A DNA stretch of 37,681 nt from Bacteroidales bacterium. GTDB lineage: Bacteria > Bacteroidota > Bacteroidia > Bacteroidales > P3. The stretch's first letter is position 1, and each line of letters begins with the position of its first letter. The translations under genes were made by a program, and so were the position numbers. Below the pieces are notes generated by a model. That model was not told the origin of the DNA. It did no database searches and was given only the letters and a program-made list of their open reading frames with translations. This document shows, piece by piece, positions 15,225-24,277 of the stretch. The stretch is from contig JAKSMR010000023.1 in NCBI GenBank assembly GCA_024400495.1, positions 1 through 37,681 on the forward strand, given 5' to 3'.

Positions 15225-18200
15225 TTAGAGGACAACAATCTTATAGGTGTATCGGTTTGAAGGTGTCTGAATCATCACCATATAGGTGCCAGAGGGGAGT
15301 GTGATAGCGGTTTGTATGGCTTTGTTATCAATGATGAAGCATTGATGCATCATGCCCTTCATATCATATATGAGGCAACGTGTGCCCTCCTCCACGTCCA
15401 CCTCGCTGTCGATGTGTAGCAGACCTCCGTTGTGTAACATTGAGGGCCACACATGGTAAGGGTCGCTCTCCTTTTTGGAGAAGTTGTGGGCAGTGATGAC
15501 GTTCGACATCATCCAATCGGTGAAGGTGCTGTCGGTGGGCACCATCACATAATAGGAGCCGTCAAGCACGCCACCGCCGTTCATAAGGGTGCTGTAGTAA
15601 TCCTTGCCCACGGCGAAGGTCTCTTCCACGTCGTCATGGAACCATCGGTAGGTCAGGTAATCCCATCGTTTGTTGTCGCGCCCTTGTGGGTAGTGGTGGA
15701 CGAGCAGGTGCTGTTTGTCTGTCATCACGATTCTCAGCGGAAACTCTCTTATAGTGAGGTTGAGCGTTATTATGCTGTCGCAGCCTACATGGTTCTCCAG
15801 TGTGTGTGTAAATGTGCCGCTCGTGGTATGTGCCACGCCGTCAATCCATGTGTATTTCCCGTTGGCGGCTAAGGTCAGGGTTGTGTCGCTGCCGTGGTTC
15901 ACTGTGAGGTGGACGGTTATCGTGCTGTCGCAGCCAAAATGGTTTGTGATGTGGTAGATATAATCCCCGCTGACCGTTTGGATGGTGCCGTCGGGGCCGT
16001 AGAATCTGTCGCACACTGCAGTGTCGTTCTCATATGAGCTGCTAGGCAGCATGGGTAGGATCACTACTGCCACCTGTGTGGTGAAGGCACTGTGGTTGAA
16101 GGTTGCCACATAGCTGATTGATCCGTTGGCTGAACAAGTAGGTTCTGTGCGGGTGATTAAGGTCGTCGCTGTCTCGCTCTCCTGGTGTGTGGTGTCGTTG
16201 GCACAGAGATGGCGGGCTGTGCATTGTGTCGAGTCGCTGTTCCACTGGTAGGTGGGTGCCATCCAGGTGTGTCCCAAATAGACGAAGCTGGCTGTGATCG
16301 TGGAGTCCTTGTCTACGGTGAGTATTCGGGGGTTGAGTGTGTTGCCGTCGCTCCAGCCGGTGAATGCATATTCTGTTGCTGGTGTTGCTGTGAGGGTCGT
16401 AGTGTCATGGGGAAAGAAGCGTCCTCCTCCGGTCACGGTGCCGCCAGTCGCGTTGTTCACCCCGAGGGTCACCGTATAGCGTGGCACGTCTCTCACCAGG
16501 CGTACACTCTGTCCAAATCGTTTGTTGCAGTAGTCTACGTCCATCACCAGGCTGTCAGCATTGTAGAAGATGAAGGCGTGGGCATAGCCCGAGCCTGCTG
16601 CCTTGGGTGTGCTGGTCTGGTATGCGCCCCATCCGTCGGTCAGGAAGGTGGTGGTGTTACGGTGTCCTCCTTGGGGCAGAAAGACGGCGCCGTTAGCCTC
16701 CATGCGTCCCCATTGGGAGAGTGTGTAGCTGTTCACAGAGGCGAAGTTGGCTCCCCGTGCCGCCATGCCGGGAGTGAAAGATAGACCTGAAGGCTGTCTC
16801 CAGTTGTCAGGTAGAACCACGATACCGTTGTGGCCTGCTATTGAAGCGGCACCAAACTTCTGTGCCGCGTTGGGGCGTGAACGGAAGATGTAGACCATCT
16901 CCTCGTTAGAGAGTGTACGCCAGAGATAGGCGCTGTCTCCTCCGTTGGTGATGGCGTTGTCGCCCCAGTCAACAAAGGTGGAGTAGTCGTAGTTGTTGCT
17001 TGAGCAGAGTGTCGGATTGTCACCTGTACCCCAACCGAAGAGGTCGATCCAACCAGTGTAAGAGGGATCGATATTGGTGTTACCGGATCCGATCACGTCA
17101 TACTGGTGTTCGGAGAAAAGCCAAGTGCTGTCGCAGGCTCGGTATCGCAAGTTGCCCTGCGAGAAACTGACCTTGTTGGTGTCCGATATAGAAAACCATC
17201 CGGGTAGGTTGCCTTCGTCACCGATAGGGTTTTCGATGGTGCTCAGGTTGTAGAAGGTGGCAGTAAAGTTTGTGTCTCCGCGTACAAGTATGGTGCGTGG
17301 GTTATTGGTGTCGCCATCGGCCCAGGCTAGGAACTCATGGCCATGGCTGGGAATGGCCGTCAGGTCGATAATGCTGCCACCCATATAAATTCCACTGCCT
17401 GCTGTGGTGCCTTGTTCTAGGCTGTCGCTGAGGGCTGTAACGTTGTAGTTACATTGTTCTATGATGGTGGAAAACTGGCCGTAGATGGCATCGCTTTGGT
17501 AGTTGGCGCGTGCTCCACAGGGCACGGCGAGAATCTTGTCGTAGCTGTCATAGAACACATCCGTGCCAACGATAGGGGGAAAGTGGGTGTTCATTACGAT
17601 GTCTAGCAGACCTATGCATCCCTGGAACGCAGACGAACCGATGTATGTCACCGATGCCGGTATATTGATGCTCATCAGTCTTGAGCAGTTGTTTAGGGCC
17701 ACTTCGTTGATCTGTGTTACAGACGAGGGGATAGTCAGTCGAGTCAAGTTCTTTGCCGAACTCATTGAGCTGTACTCCAGCAAGGTCACCGACGAAGGGA
17801 TGGTGAAGATGGTATCGGGGTGGGCGCACGGGAAACGCATGAGTGTCGTTGTATCTTTTGTGTAGAGGATGCCGTTCACTGAGCAATAGTTCGCGTTGTT
17901 CGTGTCTACATCGATAGATGCTAGTTTCGGTGTTGAGAACGCCGCATGTTCTATCGTGGTGACAGAAGCGGGTATGTTTATGTGGATGATCTTCTGCATT
18001 GCCCAGAAGGCATGCGTCTCTATCGTCGTCACTGAGGCAGGAATTGTGATCGTCTCCATGTTCTTACTTCCATAGAAGCAGCTGTTCTTGAGCGTCTTCA
18101 CCGTCGGGGGAATGGTGTAGTGCAGTCCAGCCTTCGCTTGCGGGTAAGCCACGAGTTCTGTGGTGTCGTATGAAAAGAGGATGCCGTTGATGGATCGATA

Positions 18201-18878
18201 GTTATTGTTTGCAGGATTGACATTATAGCTGCTCAAGTTAGGACAGTTCACTACTCGGCCAAAATTGGACACACTGGATGCAATGTTGATTGTCAACAAG
18301 TGTTTGCATGCTCGAAAAGCCTCTGAACCTACCGTCGTCACCCCATCGGGGATGGTATAGAAGGTGTTCGGTTTTCCACCGGGGTATTTTACTAGCGTTG
18401 TGGTGTCCTTGTTGAAGAGGATACCTTCGTACGAAACGAATTTCGTGTTTGCTGTCGCCACGTTGATGGTTGTTAGGTTGGCGCAGTCCGCAAAAGTCTG
18501 GTGGTGGATGTATGTTACAGCCGCAGGGATAGTCACCGTCGTGATGCCGCTTCCATAGAAAGCCAGAGCTTTGATTGCTGTCACCGTAGATGGAATTGAT
18601 ACAGACTGCAGGTTTGAGCACCCCATGAATGCTGCACCGCCGATGGTTGTCATCCCTTCTGGAAGTGAGACGTTCCGAATGTAGCTGCGTTGACGGTACC
18701 AGGGAGCCTTGTTCCATTCTCCATACTCGGTCATGGGGCCACTGCCGCTGATGGTGAGCGTGCGCGTGGTGGTGTTCAAACTCCAAGTCAGGCTCGCACC
18801 ACAACTGCCAGAATACTGTTGGGCTGATGCCGCCAGAGTGAATGTAAATATAATGAGGATTAATAAAAAACGTCTCAT
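15225..18878 (-). CDS. BspA-like leucine-rich-repeat surface protein with T9SS sorting domain
   Basis: 1217 aa from the ATG at 18878, where a clear signal peptide begins (MRRFLLILIIFTFTLAASAQ); the upstream open frame is not used. Domains in order: BspA-type LRR_5 repeats (about residues 30-470, recurring SIPSTVTAIKALAF / TIPASVTTIETHAF phrases); an InlB-B-like beta repeat (about 476-546); a FISUMP-like domain (about 555-800; FSQGNLRY, SEHQYDVIG, GWIDLFGWGTG, closing GQSVRLVRDV); a second InlB-B-like repeat (about 801-871); two copies of a GCDSTITVHLTV / GCDSIITLNLTI module (near 980 and 1030); and a type A sorting domain at the end. BspA proteins bind host matrix or other bacteria, so an adhesin role is likely. 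A TAACTTTG box at 18957-18964 may drive it. Confidence 0.88.
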   Translation of the reverse strand: MRRFLLILIIFTFTLAASAQQYSGSCGASLTWSLNTTTRTLTISGSGPMTEYGEWNKAPWYRQRSYIRNVSLPEGMTTIGGAAFMGCSNLQSVSIPSTVTAIKALAFYGSGITTVTIPAAVTYIHHQTFADCANLTTINVATANTKFVSYEGILFNKDTTTLVKYPGGKPNTFYTIPDGVTTVGSEAFRACKHLLTINIASSVSNFGRVVNCPNLSSYNVNPANNNYRSINGILFSYDTTELVAYPQAKAGLHYTIPPTVKTLKNSCFYGSKNMETITIPASVTTIETHAFWAMQKIIHINIPASVTTIEHAAFSTPKLASIDVDTNNANYCSVNGILYTKDTTTLMRFPCAHPDTIFTIPSSVTLLEYSSMSSAKNLTRLTIPSSVTQINEVALNNCSRLMSINIPASVTYIGSSAFQGCIGLLDIVMNTHFPPIVGTDVFYDSYDKILAVPCGARANYQSDAIYGQFSTIIEQCNYNVTALSDSLEQGTTAGSGIYMGGSIIDLTAIPSHGHEFLAWADGDTNNPRTILVRGDTNFTATFYNLSTIENPIGDEGNLPGWFSISDTNKVSFSQGNLRYRACDSTWLFSEHQYDVIGSGNTNIDPSYTGWIDLFGWGTGDNPTLCSSNNYDYSTFVDWGDNAITNGGDSAYLWRTLSNEEMVYIFRSRPNAAQKFGAASIAGHNGIVVLPDNWRQPSGLSFTPGMAARGANFASVNSYTLSQWGRMEANGAVFLPQGGHRNTTTFLTDGWGAYQTSTPKAAGSGYAHAFIFYNADSLVMDVDYCNKRFGQSVRLVRDVPRYTVTLGVNNATGGTVTGGGRFFPHDTTTLTATPATEYAFTGWSDGNTLNPRILTVDKDSTITASFVYLGHTWMAPTYQWNSDSTQCTARHLCANDTTHQESETATTLITRTEPTCSANGSISYVATFNHSAFTTQVAVVILPMLPSSSYENDTAVCDRFYGPDGTIQTVSGDYIYHITNHFGCDSTITVHLTVNHGSDTTLTLAANGKYTWIDGVAHTTSGTFTHTLENHVGCDSIITLNLTIREFPLRIVMTDKQHLLVHHYPQGRDNKRWDYLTYRWFHDDVEETFAVGKDYYSTLMNGGGVLDGSYYVMVPTDSTFTDWMMSNVITAHNFSKKESDPYHVWPSMLHNGGLLHIDSEVDVEEGTRCLIYDMKGMMHQCFIIDNKAIQTAITLPSGTYMVMIQTPSNRYTYKIVVL

Positions 18879-18956
18879 GTCAATATGTTGTGTTTTCTTT
18901 GTAATAGATTGTCTTATAGAGTGTAATAGGCGATAAGGCTTTGTCGGATTGATATG

Positions 18957-18986
18957 CAAAGTTACTTGTTTTTTCCAAAACAGCAG
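18957..18986 (-). promoter_or_regulatory. Promoter for the BspA-like gene
   Basis: On the minus strand, TAACTTTG (18964-18957) matches TAnnTTTG exactly. The -33 position 19 bp upstream reads CTG rather than TTG. The start codon at 18878 lies about 80 bases downstream. Confidence 0.55.
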
Positions 18987-19092
18987 AATAAAAAAATCCG
19001 CACATAAAACAAGCCTGTCGTGGAGCAAGCGATTTGATGACAATCGGGATCGGTTTGATCATTGAGATGATATACGGAAAGAGTTATCTCGA

Positions 19093-19190
19093 TCCGGTAT
19101 TCATCCGGTATCAATCCTGTGTTTGTCCGTGTCTGGCGGGTGTTTGTCCGGTGTCCTTCCGGTTGGAATCTGGTATCGGAGAGTCTCCGG
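19093..19190. repeat. Degenerate 11-bp tandem array, consensus TCCGGTAT plus 3 bases
   Basis: Units beginning TCC/TCT start at 19093, 19104, 19115 and 19126, then again at 19147, 19158 and 19169. All steps are exactly 11 bases except one 21-base step (11 plus a 10-base unit). Unit starts read TCCGGTAT, TCCGGTAT, TCCTGTGT, TCCGTGTC, TCCGGTGT, TCCGGTTG, TCTGGTAT. A further CTCCGGTAT lies near 19185. Confidence 0.75.
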
Positions 19191-19239
19191 TATGGAAACT
19201 GCGGTTGGCGTTAGTGCCAGACTCTTGTAGAGGTGTGCA

Positions 19240-20700
19240 TTATTCTTCGTACGATACCAAGCGGCCGTCAACGATGTTGAGGCGTCGCAGGATAACGTTC
19301 TCGCCGAAGGTGGCGTGGAGGATATAAGTACCGGTTTCAAGCATAGAGATGTCGATGCTGGTGGTGCCGGCCATGGCGGTCATCTCCTGCCGACGGAGGT
19401 TGTAGATGACGATCTCGTCGATTTGCGAGACGTTGATCTTGGCATACTTGGAGCCTTCGGCTTGGGTTATGACGATGGGGGTGTCCCAGTTGGAGGTCTG
19501 TATTTTCTCCCTCTTCTCGGGCATGGGAGGATCGATGAGTGAGAGCTGGGCAGGCGCTTCCTTCTCTGCTTTCTTGGTGATGGTGGGGTCTTCGAGTGCA
19601 GGCTCGTTGGCGGGATGGATATGGATGATGGCCTGGAGGGTGTTGCGGATGTCTTCGACGTCGATGGAGTAGAAGTTGCCGTTGCCGATGCCGTTCTCAC
19701 CCCAGTTGTGGTGGTAGTAGGTGCCGAGGGCGGTATGTTTGTAGCCGTCGCAGAAGAAGGTGGTGCTGTCGTTGTAGGTGAGGATGACGGGACGCGAGGC
19801 GTTGATCTCGGTCTGGATGATGGTGTCCCACAGTCGGTGGGAGAAACGGTAGCGTGACATGCGCATGACGTCGCTGTTGAAACCGAAATGGCGCACTAGG
19901 GCCTCTTCCACGGTGGGAGTGCCTTTGCTCTCGGTGTAGATGACTGCGTTGCCTTTGCTGTCGGTGAGCTGGGGTTCAAGGGACATGCTGCAGTGTTGCA
20001 GCAGGGTGGTGACACCTTTGGCGCGCCTGCCGCCGCGACGGTGGATGCTGTTGGGGAGGTGCTTCCAGGTGTAGGGCTTCTTGGTGTAGAAGATGAAGCG
20101 TTCGTGACCGTTGGTTTTGTAGCTCACGGCTCCTTTGGGCTGAACGGGATGGGTCCAGTAGCGCATGATCTGGGCCATGGCCACACCCATGCCGCCTACC
20201 TGGTTCTCGTGCCATTTGCGGCTGTTGTAGGGCATCTTGGCGTTGTAGGGCCATCCGCTGCCCCATTCGGTGCTGGTGGATGCGCTCAGGTCACGGCTGA
20301 TGAGGCTGTCGACAGGACCGGCGGTGAGGTGCTTCCAGGCGGCTTCGGAGATCTTGTTCTGAGCGGGGTTGTTTTTGCAGAGGTTCTCGTATTCTTTCAT
20401 CCAATGGGCGATGGTGGCGGGTGCCGTGGCTGCCCACGTATAGCGCACCGAAAAACCGATGATGGGGTAGATGAGGTCGTCTTTAGCTACGAGTACAAAG
20501 CCTTGGTGTTTCAGGTTGGTAAAAGCATAGCACTGGCTCAGGTCGCAGGGAATCTCTACCACGCGGTCGGCGCGGTCGGGATGGAGGCTGTTCCAGAAGT
20601 TCTGGGCCACTACCTGGGCGGTGATGGGGTCGATGGGCTTGGAAAAGGCCTGATTGAGGGCGAAGAGGAGAAAAATGGTATAGACGATGGTACGTTTCAT
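19240..20700 (-). CDS. C10 (streptopain) peptidase homologue lacking catalytic Cys and His
   Basis: 486 aa. After a signal peptide (cleavage near residue 20), a C10-type propeptide is visible (about 24-110; GFVLVAKDDLIYPIIGFS resembles the propeptide of SpeB). The mature domain keeps family landmarks: TEWGSGWPYN (144-153), VAMAQIMRYWTHP (173-185), DGY (318-320) and HHNWG (330-334). The catalytic cysteine, normally in G-C-V-A-T-A-x-A-Q-I-M, is replaced by Gly at about residue 170, with no Cys nearby. The catalytic histidine, five residues before DG, is Thr at about 313. It should therefore be proteolytically inactive. The C-terminal beta-rich segment (about 415-486) resembles a sorting domain, but its ending is atypical. 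A weak TACTTTTG box lies upstream at 20781-20774. Confidence 0.8.
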   Translation of the reverse strand: MKRTIVYTIFLLFALNQAFSKPIDPITAQVVAQNFWNSLHPDRADRVVEIPCDLSQCYAFTNLKHQGFVLVAKDDLIYPIIGFSVRYTWAATAPATIAHWMKEYENLCKNNPAQNKISEAAWKHLTAGPVDSLISRDLSASTSTEWGSGWPYNAKMPYNSRKWHENQVGGMGVAMAQIMRYWTHPVQPKGAVSYKTNGHERFIFYTKKPYTWKHLPNSIHRRGGRRAKGVTTLLQHCSMSLEPQLTDSKGNAVIYTESKGTPTVEEALVRHFGFNSDVMRMSRYRFSHRLWDTIIQTEINASRPVILTYNDSTTFFCDGYKHTALGTYYHHNWGENGIGNGNFYSIDVEDIRNTLQAIIHIHPANEPALEDPTITKKAEKEAPAQLSLIDPPMPEKREKIQTSNWDTPIVITQAEGSKYAKINVSQIDEIVIYNLRRQEMTAMAGTTSIDISMLETGTYILHATFGENVILRRLNIVDGRLVSYEE

Positions 20701-20773
20701 GTGGTGTATACTGAGTTGTATATTATTGTTTTATGTGGCTTTTATGCTTTGCTTCTATGGGCTTGAGAACTTA

Positions 20774-20781
20774 CAAAAGTA
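20774..20781 (-). promoter_or_regulatory. -7-like promoter element for the C10-like gene
   Basis: On the minus strand TACTTTTG fits TAnnTTTG and lies about 74 bases before the start codon. No convincing -33 element was seen, so this is tentative. Confidence 0.4.
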
Positions 20782-20837
20782 AACAAAAAGTGTGTTTCTG
20801 AAGCTTTTCCTATTTATAAAAAAGGTTAATTCTTCTT

Positions 20838-23411
20838 CTATTGGAAGAAGGGACGTATGGGTGCCATGAAAGGCGAGAGCTGTGTGTCGTAGCCTTGGGC
20901 ATCGTGCAGAGGGTAGCTGACGCATATCCTTTTCTTTGCTCGTGTGAGGGCTACATAGAGGCGACGGGCATCTTCGTTACGCTGTGCCGTTGCTTCTGAG
21001 ACCTGTTCGGGTGTGCTGCGCTGGCTGCGCAACACGTTGTTGACTCTGAAGCTCGGGTAGCGTCCGTTGTTGGTGCCAAGGATGACAACGTTGTCAAACT
21101 CAAGACCTTTGGCTTTGTGGGCTGTCATGACGAAGATGCGGTCGGTGAGCAGGTCTGAGGAGTTGACGAGGTCGCCTTCGGTGACAGAGGTGGAGGTGCC
21201 TCCGAAGTGGTGTGCTATCTTTCCCTTGAGGTCGAGCCCGTCGTCGGCATAGTCCCACTCGCGCTCCACATAGCGGAGGAAGATGTCGAACTTGGGTCCG
21301 AGATCACCGATGAGGCCCTGGGCCACGAGCGACTGGTATGTGATCTCGAGGGTGGAGGAGAGGGTGGGGGAGTCGGTGCTTTCGAGCACGGCGGTAATGG
21401 CTTTGAAGATGGGGCGCAGCACCTGCAGACGGCCTCGGATGCTCTCGGTCTTGGGATGGGTGAGGAAAGCTCGCTGTTCGTCAATGACGCCGCGCGTGCG
21501 TCCTACACAGTAGTTGGCTAACGAGAGGGTGGCTTCGATGTCCTCGTTAGCAAGATGGCTGTTGGTGCCTTCAAGCCCAAGGGCCTGGATAAGGCTGGCG
21601 AGCTTGTATCGGTAGAGGGTGGGCTCCACGCATTTGATGAGATGGAGAGTGTCGTAGGAAGGTAGGGTGATTGTCAGTCCTAGCTCGCGCTTGACGTTGT
21701 GGTATAGTATGTTGCAGTCGTATTGCACGTTGTGTCCCAGTACGGGACGGTCGCCGACATAGTCAAGAAACTGCTGTAGTCCTTCCTTTCGGTCGATATG
21801 CTCGCGGTTGGCATATTCCTCAACAAGCGGATTGACGAGGTCTCCCAGATATGTAGGAATCTTGTGGTCGGTGTGGAGGATGAGGTTGAAGTCGCTGCCT
21901 TCGACTTTGACTCCTTGGCGGATGATGAAGGCCGCTATCTGCACGATGTCATCATTGGCGACGTCGAGGCCGGTGGTCTCGGTATCGAAGACGACAATCT
22001 CGCTGTTGTCGTAAAGCTCGACAAACCGGGCGAGTTCGGATCTGCCTTCGATGAGGTCCATAGGGGTGAGCAGCAGCTGACGCAGCTGGGCTGCGAGGTC
22101 GCGAGCGTCCATCAGCCGCAAGGTGGCTCCTATGCCGAAGATGAGACGCACCCAGGCTAGGTTGTTGAAGGGGTTGATGCTAACGCTGAGCAACGACGAG
22201 AAGGTCTTGAAATGCTGGCTCTTGAAGATGTCGTTGCCAGAGATCTGGAAGTGAGGGATGTGGTGGAGTGCGAGGGTGTCGCTGACTTGGTCGGCTTCGG
22301 CGTTGGATGAGACGAGGACGGCCATGCGCTCTCCGGGGAACTGGCTGTAGTACTGCGCCATCTTCACCACTCGGGTAAGCTCGGCTTCTGCGGTAGGACT
22401 TGCTGCCACGATGAGCGAGTGGGTCGGTGCGGGCTGTCGGCTGGCGGGCTTGGGGAGCAGCTCGGGACTGACATGGAGCACCTGCTCGGCATAGGTGTTG
22501 AACACATCGAGTAGGTAGCTGGGAGAGCGGTAGTTGTTGACCAGCGTGAGCAGGTTGCCGTTGCAACGCTGAGAGAGCAGCGACAGTCGGTCGAGGCTGG
22601 CGCCGAGAAAGGAGAAGATAGCCTGCTGCTCGTCGCCGAGATACATCACCGTAGGATTGTCCGTGGCGGTGAGCTCGTCGACGATGGCTATTTGGAGGGC
22701 GTTGAGGTCCTGAACCTCATCTATCTGTATCCAGGGGTAGCGCCGGTGCTCTCCGGTGCGCAGATGCTCGTATGCTAGCACCAGCAGATCGGTAAAGTCG
22801 AGGATGGTGCGCTGCTGTTTGTAGTGGCGATACTGGAGGGCGTAGCGCAGCCGCTTCGACGGGTCGGCAAGGGAGATCTTCGTGTAGTCGAATCCGGCGT
22901 CAACGGCAGCCTGATAGTAGGGTTCGAAACCTTTGCGCGCATAGCAGACCTCTAGGGGATGGCCCAGTCGGCGCTGTTCGATATAGGTGGCTAGATCGTG
23001 GATCTCCTTGATCTTGCTGCGGTCGATGAGACCGCGGTAGTTGAGGAAGAAGTGATCGTCGAAATACTGAAGGATGTCTGCTTGGTCGTCGTCGTCGATG
23101 ACGCAGGCGTTCTCGGGAATGAGGTGGTGCTGACGTAGGAAATTGGAGCAGAAATGATGGATGTTGCCCACAAAAAGCTGGCGGGCGTCGGTGGCGGCGT
23201 TCTTGGTGACGCGCTCCTTCATATTCCTCGAGGCGCGGTTGGTGAAGGTGAGACAAAGCATCTCTTCAAAGGGGACGCCTTTGGCGTAGGCGTGGGCTAT
23301 GCGTGCGGCGAGGATCTCGGTTTTGCCGCATCCGGGAGGCGCCAGCACAAGAAAATGCCCACCAGTGGCTTCGATAACGGCCTGTTGGTGGGCATCGTAG
23401 GTGATTTCCAT
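20838..23411 (-). CDS. UvrD/Rep-like helicase with a nested DnaQ-like 3'-5' exonuclease domain
   Basis: 857 aa from the ATG at 23411; the longer open frame overlaps panB in another reading frame and is arginine-rich junk. Superfamily 1 helicase motifs: Walker A APPGCGKT (24-31), LTFTNRA (54-60), Walker B IQIDEVQD (228-235), GDEQQAIFSF (259-268), NNYRSP (292-297), then late motifs MTAHKAKGLEFDNVVI (762-777) and RRLYVALTRAKKRI (816-829). Between motif IV and the late motifs sits a complete DEDDh exonuclease: FDTETTG (Asp476, Glu478), GHNVQYD (Asp565), and HLANED (His619, Asp624). All catalytic residues are present. The protein could unwind and digest DNA in one chain, presumably in repair or recombination. 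It lies 29 bases downstream of panB on the same strand. Confidence 0.88.
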   Translation of the reverse strand: MEITYDAHQQAVIEATGGHFLVLAPPGCGKTEILAARIAHAYAKGVPFEEMLCLTFTNRASRNMKERVTKNAATDARQLFVGNIHHFCSNFLRQHHLIPENACVIDDDDQADILQYFDDHFFLNYRGLIDRSKIKEIHDLATYIEQRRLGHPLEVCYARKGFEPYYQAAVDAGFDYTKISLADPSKRLRYALQYRHYKQQRTILDFTDLLVLAYEHLRTGEHRRYPWIQIDEVQDLNALQIAIVDELTATDNPTVMYLGDEQQAIFSFLGASLDRLSLLSQRCNGNLLTLVNNYRSPSYLLDVFNTYAEQVLHVSPELLPKPASRQPAPTHSLIVAASPTAEAELTRVVKMAQYYSQFPGERMAVLVSSNAEADQVSDTLALHHIPHFQISGNDIFKSQHFKTFSSLLSVSINPFNNLAWVRLIFGIGATLRLMDARDLAAQLRQLLLTPMDLIEGRSELARFVELYDNSEIVVFDTETTGLDVANDDIVQIAAFIIRQGVKVEGSDFNLILHTDHKIPTYLGDLVNPLVEEYANREHIDRKEGLQQFLDYVGDRPVLGHNVQYDCNILYHNVKRELGLTITLPSYDTLHLIKCVEPTLYRYKLASLIQALGLEGTNSHLANEDIEATLSLANYCVGRTRGVIDEQRAFLTHPKTESIRGRLQVLRPIFKAITAVLESTDSPTLSSTLEITYQSLVAQGLIGDLGPKFDIFLRYVEREWDYADDGLDLKGKIAHHFGGTSTSVTEGDLVNSSDLLTDRIFVMTAHKAKGLEFDNVVILGTNNGRYPSFRVNNVLRSQRSTPEQVSEATAQRNEDARRLYVALTRAKKRICVSYPLHDAQGYDTQLSPFMAPIRPFFQ

Positions 23412-23440
23412 AGGAGGTGTGTGCTTGCAGTAGTGGAATA

Positions 23441-24259
23441 TTAGTACTGCTCTTTCTCGTTGGGGAAATTGACCGACTTGACGTCGGAGATATACTGCTT
23501 GACGGCGTTGCTGATATCCTCGCCGAAGGTGCCGTACTGGCGTAGGTAGCGGGGCTTGAACTGCTGGGTGATGCCAAGCATGTCCTGCAGCACGAGCACC
23601 TGTCCGTCGACGGCGCTGCCGGCTCCGATGCCGATGGTGGGCACGGGGATCTCTTTGGTCACCCGTTCGGCCAGCAGGGCGGGGATCTTCTCCAGCACGA
23701 TGCTGAAACATCCGGCTTCTGCCAGCAACTTGGCGTCTTTGATGAGTCGCTCGGCTTCTTCTTCCTCGGTGGCGCGCACGGCGTAGGTGCCGAACTTGTT
23801 GATGCTCTGAGGGGTGAGCCCCAGGTGGCCCATGACGGGGATTCCGGCAGAGAGGATACGGGAGATGGACTCAAGCACCTCTTCGCCGCCTTCGAGCTTG
23901 ACGGCGTCGGCGCCGGTCTCTTTCATGATACGGATGGCAGACGCAAGAGCGAGCTTGGAGTTGCCCTGGTAGGTGCCGAAGGGCATGTCTACCACCACGA
24001 GGGCGCGCTGGATGGCACGGACCACGGAGGCGCCGTAGAAAATCATCTCGTCAAGGGTGATAGGGAGGGTGGTCTTGTAGCCGTCCATCACATTGGCGGC
24101 GGAGTCGCCGACGAGCACCACATCGATCTTGGTGCTGTCGAGCAGGCGGGCCATGGAGTAATCGTAGGCGGTGAGCATGGCGATTTTCTCGCCGCGCTGT
24201 TTCATATTCTGCAGTACGTGGGTGGTTACCTTGGTTACGTCGGTCTGAAGATAAGCCAT
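23441..24259 (-). CDS. panB: 3-methyl-2-oxobutanoate hydroxymethyltransferase (PanB)
   Basis: 272 aa, close to the usual 264-275. PanB makes ketopantoate from 2-oxoisovalerate and methylene-tetrahydrofolate, the first committed step to pantothenate and coenzyme A. Seen motifs: [28 protein letters not shown] (metal-binding Asp), MPFGTYQ, EGGEEV with the conserved [20 protein letters not shown], and [26 protein letters not shown]. The fold is a TIM barrel and the protein is cytoplasmic. panC and panD are not in the window. The 5' leader carries a T9/G9 homopolymer (plus-strand reading) 19-36 bases before the start codon. Flanking genes are an unknown periplasmic protein upstream and the helicase-exonuclease downstream. 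Confidence 0.97.
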   Translation of the reverse strand: MAYLQTDVTKVTTHVLQNMKQRGEKIAMLTAYDYSMARLLDSTKIDVVLVGDSAANVMDGYKTTLPITLDEMIFYGASVVRAIQRALVVVDMPFGTYQGNSKLALASAIRIMKETGADAVKLEGGEEVLESISRILSAGIPVMGHLGLTPQSINKFGTYAVRATEEEEAERLIKDAKLLAEAGCFSIVLEKIPALLAERVTKEIPVPTIGIGAGSAVDGQVLVLQDMLGITQQFKPRYLRQYGTFGEDISNAVKQYISDVKSVNFPNEKEQY

Positions 24260-24277
24260 AGTGGTTGTCTGTTTTCG

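Larger units (their letters stand above)
18879..19239. other. 361-bp spacer: promoter region plus degenerate array
   Basis: No gene was found. It holds the -7-like box of the BspA-like gene and an 11-bp-period degenerate array (19093-19190). The first part is AT-rich and the array is GC-richer. Confidence 0.7.

Noticed and set aside
18879-19043. 55-residue extension of the BspA-like protein
   Set aside because: It precedes a clear signal peptide at 18878 and covers the promoter-like box.
19093-19190. CRISPR-like array
   Set aside because: Units are 11 bases and contiguous, with no spacers, no cas genes and no palindromic repeat of CRISPR length. The same applies to the arrays at 3399 and 32937.
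23412-23711. 100-residue extension of the helicase
   Set aside because: It is arginine-rich, overlaps panB in another frame, and lacks homology to helicase N termini; the ATG at 23411 starts just before Walker A.
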